A stretch of DNA of 8,980 bases from Acidobacteriota bacterium (GTDB taxonomy: Bacteria > Acidobacteriota > Thermoanaerobaculia > Thermoanaerobaculales > Thermoanaerobaculaceae). Below are positions 6,093 through 8,980 of this stretch, in pieces (position 1 is the first letter of the stretch; each line of letters begins with the position of its first letter). Both the position numbers and the translations under genes were made by a program. The notes below the pieces were generated by a model that worked only from the letters and a program-made list of their open reading frames with translations, did no database searches and was not told the DNA's origin. Where the stretch lies: assembly GCA_021782525.1 (NCBI GenBank), contig JAJXUY010000043.1, forward strand, positions 1-8,980, written 5' to 3'.

Positions 6093-6097
6093 GGAGG
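6093..6097 (+). promoter_or_regulatory. Ribosome-binding site deciding the SsnA GTG start
   Basis: GGAGG directly follows the TGA of the dehydrogenase gene and lies 5 nt before GTG at 6103. It fixes a non-ATG start and places SsnA in tight translational linkage with the upstream gene. Confidence 0.75.
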
Positions 6098-6102
6098 CGG
6101 GA

Positions 6103-7434
6103 GTGGGATCTCTGCTCATCGAGAACGGCACCGTGGTCACCCTCGGCGCGCGCCCGCGGGTGCTACCGGGGCACGACGTGCTGTGCGAGGAGGGGCGGAT
6201 CGCGAGGATCGCGCCGCACGGCGCGGTCGCGGCCGGCGCGGCGCGGGTAATCGACGCCGCCGGCAAGCTGGTGATGCCGGGGTTCATCAACGCGCACACC
6301 CACTTCTACTCGGCGTTCGCGCGCGGCCTGGGCAAGGCGGCGCCGTCGGCCTCGTTCCGCGAGGTGCTCGAGCACCTGTGGTGGCGGCTCGACCGCGCTC
6401 TCGACCTCGAGGACTGCCGGCTCTCGGCGCTGGTCACGGCGATCGACGCGGTGCGCCACGGGACCACGACGCTCGTCGACCACCACGCCAGCCCGCGCGC
6501 GGTGCGCGGCTCGCTCGACGCGCTCGCGGCGGCGGTCGGCGAAGCAGGCGTGCGCGCCTGCCTGTGCTACGAGGTCTCCGACCGCGACGGCGCGGCGATC
6601 GCCGGCGAGGGGATCGCGGAGAACGCGGCGTTCGCCGCGCGCTGCCGGCGGGAGCGCAACCCGCGCCTCGCGGCGGCGTTCGGCCTGCACGCGGCGTTCA
6701 CGCTTTCGGACGCGACGCTCGAGCGCGCCGCGGCGGTCGCGCGGGAGCACGGCGTGGGGTTCCACGTCCACGTCGCCGAGGCGGCGTCGGATGAGGAGCA
6801 CTCGATGCGCGAGCACGGCGAGCGCGTGGTCGAGCGGCTGCACCGCCTCGGCGTCCTCGGGCCCGACACGATCGCCGCCCACGCCGTCCACATCGACGGG
6901 CACGAGGCGGCGCTGCTCGCCGAGACCGGCACCGCGGTCGTGCACAACCCGCAGTCGAACATGAACAACGCGGTCGGGGTCGCGAACGTGCCGGGGATGC
7001 TGGCCGCCGGCGTGCTCGTCGGCCTCGGCACCGACGCGATGACCACCGACATGCTCGAGGAGCTGCGCGCCGCGCTGTTCGTGCGCCACCTCGCCGCCGG
7101 CGACCCGTCGTGCGGCTTCATCGAGACGGTCTCGCTGCTGGTGTCGGGCAACGCCCGGATCGCCGAGCGGTACTGGCCGGACGAAGGCCTCGGCGAGCTT
7201 GCCGAGGGGCACGCGGCCGACGTCGTGCTCGTCGACTACGACCCGCCGACGCCGCTCGACGAGGGCACGCTCGCCGGGCACCTCGTCTTCGGGGTGTCGC
7301 AGGCGGCGGTGGACACGACGATCGTCGGCGGCCGCGTGCTGATGGCGGGGAAGAAGCTCGAGCTCGACATCGACGAGGCCGAGGTGATGGCGAAGGCGCG
7401 CGAGCGGTCGGCGGCGCTGTGGGAGAGGTTCTGA
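6103..7434 (+). CDS. ssnA: SsnA-family metal-dependent aminohydrolase
   Basis: 443 aa, essentially the length of E. coli SsnA (about 442 aa). It is a cytoplasmic amidohydrolase-superfamily TIM barrel of the chlorohydrolase/guanine-deaminase type. The metal ligands are H65 and H67 in FINAHTHFYS, H223 in FHVHVAE with general acid/base E226, H260 in AAHAVH and D311 in GLGTDAM. The N- and C-terminal beta-sandwich segments (LLIENGTVVTL near 4-14; GHAADVVLVDYDPPTPL at 369-385) are typical. The NPQSNMNNAVG stretch (282-292) and LWWRLDRALDLED (92-104) are, to my recollection, characteristic of the SsnA subgroup. In E. coli ssnA lies beside ygfK, and ssnA with ygfK and hyuA is part of the anaerobic urate-degradation cluster of gut bacteria; the exact reaction is not settled. 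Here it sits between a ring-reducing flavoenzyme and a cyclic amidase, fitting hydrolysis of a reduced heterocycle. GTG start with GGAGG 5 nt upstream. Confidence 0.87.
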   Translation: MGSLLIENGTVVTLGARPRVLPGHDVLCEEGRIARIAPHGAVAAGAARVIDAAGKLVMPGFINAHTHFYSAFARGLGKAAPSASFREVLEHLWWRLDRALDLEDCRLSALVTAIDAVRHGTTTLVDHHASPRAVRGSLDALAAAVGEAGVRACLCYEVSDRDGAAIAGEGIAENAAFAARCRRERNPRLAAAFGLHAAFTLSDATLERAAAVAREHGVGFHVHVAEAASDEEHSMREHGERVVERLHRLGVLGPDTIAAHAVHIDGHEAALLAETGTAVVHNPQSNMNNAVGVANVPGMLAAGVLVGLGTDAMTTDMLEELRAALFVRHLAAGDPSCGFIETVSLLVSGNARIAERYWPDEGLGELAEGHAADVVLVDYDPPTPLDEGTLAGHLVFGVSQAAVDTTIVGGRVLMAGKKLELDIDEAEVMAKARERSAALWERF

Positions 7435-7439
7435 AAGTC

Positions 7440-7467
7440 GTGGTCCGTGGTCCGTGGTCCGGGGACC
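7440..7467 (+). repeat. Heptanucleotide array 3, GTGGTCC x3 plus one degenerate unit
   Basis: There are three identical GTGGTCC units (7440-7446, 7447-7453, 7454-7460) followed by GGGGACC (7461-7467). The array lies 5 nt after the SsnA stop and contains the likely start codon of the hydantoinase gene. It is the reverse complement of the GGACCAC array at 4793-4820. Confidence 0.88.
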
Positions 7468-8816
7468 GCGAACGACCAGGCGTCCTGGTGCGGGGAGGGA
7501 CGGTGTGGACGCCGCAGGGGCCGCGGGTCGCCGATGTCCGCATCGAGGGGCGCGCGATCGCCGCGGTCGGCGAGCTCGCACCGCTCCCGGGCGACCGCGT
7601 CATCGACGCGACCGGGTTGCACGTGCTGCCCGGGATGATCGACGTGCACGTGCACGCCGACGACGTCGTCGCCGGCCGCACGCTCGCCGACACGTTCCCG
7701 ACCGCGACGGAGCTCGCGCTGCGCACCGGCGTCACGACGGTCGCCGGGTTCGTCACCCAGCGCCCCGGCGAGGCGCTCTCCGGCGCGCTCGAGCGCGGCC
7801 GGGCCGCGGCGCAGGGGCGCAGCCACTGCGACGTCGCCTTCCACCTGACGCCGACCGTGTGGCCGTGGCCGTGGGCCGAGGTCGAGGCGCTGGTGGCCGC
7901 GGGGTGGACGACGTTCAAGCTCTACACGACGTACGGGGAGGCCGGGCTGCACAGCGGCTACGAGCGGATCGGCCGCGTCATGGAGCGCCTGGCGCCGCTC
8001 GGGGCGCGGCTGCTCGTGCACTGCGAGGACGACGAGGTCCTGCGCGCGGTCGCCGCGCCGGCGTTCGCCGGCGGCGACGCGCGCGAGCAGGCGCGCCTGC
8101 GCCCGGAGACGGCCGAGGTCGCGGCCGTCGAGCGCGTCATCGAGCTCGCCGCGTGCACCGGCTGCCCGGTGCACATCGTCCACGTCTCGACCGCGGACGC
8201 CGTGGCGCGGGTGGCGGCGGGCCGCTCGCGCGCCGCGGTGACCTGCGAGACGGCGCCGCACCACCTCCTGCTCACCGAGGCCGCGCTTTTGGGGCGCAAC
8301 GGCCATCGCCTGCTATGCACGCCGCCGCTACGCGACGCCGCGACGCGCTCGCGCCTGGAGGCCGCCGCCGCGGCGGGGGCGTTCGACCTGTTCGCGACCG
8401 ACCACTGCGCGTTCACGAAGGCCGACAAGGACGCCAGCCGCGGCGACCTGCGTGCGGTCCCGCGCGGCGTCGCCGGGATCGGCGCCCTGGTCCCGATGCT
8501 CTTCGAGCTGCTGGTGACCCGACACCACCTCGGCCTCGGGGAGCTGGCGACGCGCCTGGCCGCCAACCCGGCGAAGCTGCTCGGGATTTACCCGCGCAAG
8601 GGCGCGATCGCGGTGGGCTCCGACGCCGACCTCGCCGTCGTCGATCCGGCGGCCGCGCCGCGCCCGGTCGTCTCGACGCTCGCCGACGCGTACGAGACCT
8701 ACCCCGGGCGGACCAGCACCTGGGAGGTGCGTCACGTCCTCCTCGGCGGCGAGGTCGTGGTCGCCTCCGGCGCGCTCGTCGAGCCGGGTCGCCGGACCGG
8801 CCGGCTCCTGGCCTGA
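7440..8816 (+). CDS. Dihydropyrimidinase/hydantoinase-like cyclic amidase
   Basis: 458 aa from GTG 7440. It is a binuclear-metal amidohydrolase of the dihydropyrimidinase/D-hydantoinase/allantoinase group that opens a cyclic ureide or imide in the cytoplasm. The metal set is complete: H70 and H72 in GMIDVHVH, the probable carboxylated lysine K160 in TTFKLYTTY, H194 in LLVHCED, H248 in HIVHVS and D321 in ATDHCAFT. The family's PxGVxGIGALVPMLFE segment (341-356) and the C-terminal GSDADLAVVDP (393-403) are present. Y165 matches the family's substrate-binding tyrosine region. The start is uncertain: homologues begin close to VLVRGGTVW (15-23), so the first dozen residues, encoded by the heptad array, are extra. 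GTG 7440 has GAGAGG (7423-7428) 11 nt upstream; GTG 7419 (overlapping SsnA) and GTG 7488 are alternatives. Substrate (dihydrouracil, hydantoin or a reduced purine) is not decided by sequence. Confidence 0.87.
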   Translation: MVRGPWSGDRERPGVLVRGGTVWTPQGPRVADVRIEGRAIAAVGELAPLPGDRVIDATGLHVLPGMIDVHVHADDVVAGRTLADTFPTATELALRTGVTTVAGFVTQRPGEALSGALERGRAAAQGRSHCDVAFHLTPTVWPWPWAEVEALVAAGWTTFKLYTTYGEAGLHSGYERIGRVMERLAPLGARLLVHCEDDEVLRAVAAPAFAGGDAREQARLRPETAEVAAVERVIELAACTGCPVHIVHVSTADAVARVAAGRSRAAVTCETAPHHLLLTEAALLGRNGHRLLCTPPLRDAATRSRLEAAAAAGAFDLFATDHCAFTKADKDASRGDLRAVPRGVAGIGALVPMLFELLVTRHHLGLGELATRLAANPAKLLGIYPRKGAIAVGSDADLAVVDPAAAPRPVVSTLADAYETYPGRTSTWEVRHVLLGGEVVVASGALVEPGRRTGRLLA

Positions 8817-8820
8817 GGCG

Positions 8821-8980
8821 ATGGGGGGGTTCGCCGTACCTGCCGCGCTGATCGCCGTCGTCGCGGCCGCGACCGCCGCGCTCGTGGGCGCCGAGCGGCG
8901 CGGCGCGCGCGGGGCGGCCGCGGCAGCCAAGGCGACCGCGTCGTTGGGTTTCGTGGCGCTCGCCCTCGCCCGCGCCGACC
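8821..8980 (+). CDS. Small membrane protein, possibly YhhN/lysoplasmalogenase family (partial, runs off the right edge)
   Basis: 53 codons are visible from ATG 8821, 4 nt after the hydantoinase TGA, with GAGG overlapping that stop as a weak ribosome-binding site. A hydrophobic helix (about 4-22) is followed by a basic, alanine-rich loop (ERRGARGAAAAAK, 25-37) and the start of a second helix with SLGFVALALA (41-50). The helix, basic loop, lysine, then xxASLGFVALA arrangement resembles the N-terminus of the YhhN (TMEM86-like) family, which has about eight helices and cleaves lysoplasmalogens. Only two helices can be judged, so this is tentative; any polytopic membrane protein would look similar. 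It may be co-transcribed with the operon, but it has no evident link to its chemistry. Confidence 0.55.
   Translation, partial: MGGFAVPAALIAVVAAATAALVGAERRGARGAAAAAKATASLGFVALALARAD

Noticed and set aside
6163..7581. Long minus-strand open frame under ssnA, and plus-strand frame 7454-8851 under the hydantoinase
   Set aside because: Shadow frames; the overlapping plus-strand proteins carry complete metal-binding motifs.

Overview
The window is very GC-rich, densely coding bacterial DNA with strong G/C preference at third codon positions, GTG starts next to ATG starts, and short gaps between genes. No rRNA, tRNA or clade-specific marker is present, so the organism cannot be named. High GC, two-membrane-helix PAS/PP2C signalling proteins and intergenic heptanucleotide repeats would fit an uncultured Acidobacteriota, Myxococcota or similar soil or sediment lineage; this is only an impression.

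Layout. (1) 1-1335, minus strand: 5' part of a fold-type II PLP-dependent lyase, running off the left edge. (2) 1336-1470: divergent intergenic region with a good -10 for the lyase and a small palindrome. (3) 1471-3261, plus: membrane-anchored PAS-PAS-PP2C (RsbU/SpoIIE-type) serine phosphatase. (4) 3261-3438: a 178-bp fold-back element with perfect 18-bp terminal inverted repeats, flanked by TA, inside a CTAG target. It looks like an IS630/Tc1-type MITE and sits exactly in the TAG stop codon of the phosphatase gene, which the insertion recreated. (5) 3510-8816, plus: a tight three-gene catabolic operon. It encodes a single-chain dihydropyrimidine dehydrogenase-like flavoprotein (fused PreT+PreA halves), an SsnA-family amidohydrolase, and a dihydropyrimidinase/hydantoinase. 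(6) 8821-8980: the start of a small membrane protein, possibly YhhN/lysoplasmalogenase-like, running off the right edge.

How the genes work together. A ring-reducing Fe-S flavoenzyme, an aminohydrolase and a cyclic-amidase are a logical set for reductive opening of an N-heterocycle. Plain pyrimidine reduction (uracil to dihydrouracil to N-carbamoyl-beta-alanine) is one reading. SsnA points to the other: ssnA travels with ygfK and a hyuA-type hydantoinase in the anaerobic urate/purine catabolic cluster of gut bacteria. The pyrimidine-pocket residues of the dehydrogenase half differ from mammalian DPD, which also suggests a non-uracil substrate. The divergent PLP lyase could deaminate an amino-acid end product; that is inference.

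The most unusual structures are the MITE in the stop codon, and heptanucleotide tandem repeats (GGACCAC / GTGGTCC and GGGCACA-type). These encode the linker between the two halves of the fused dehydrogenase and also build the start of the hydantoinase gene.
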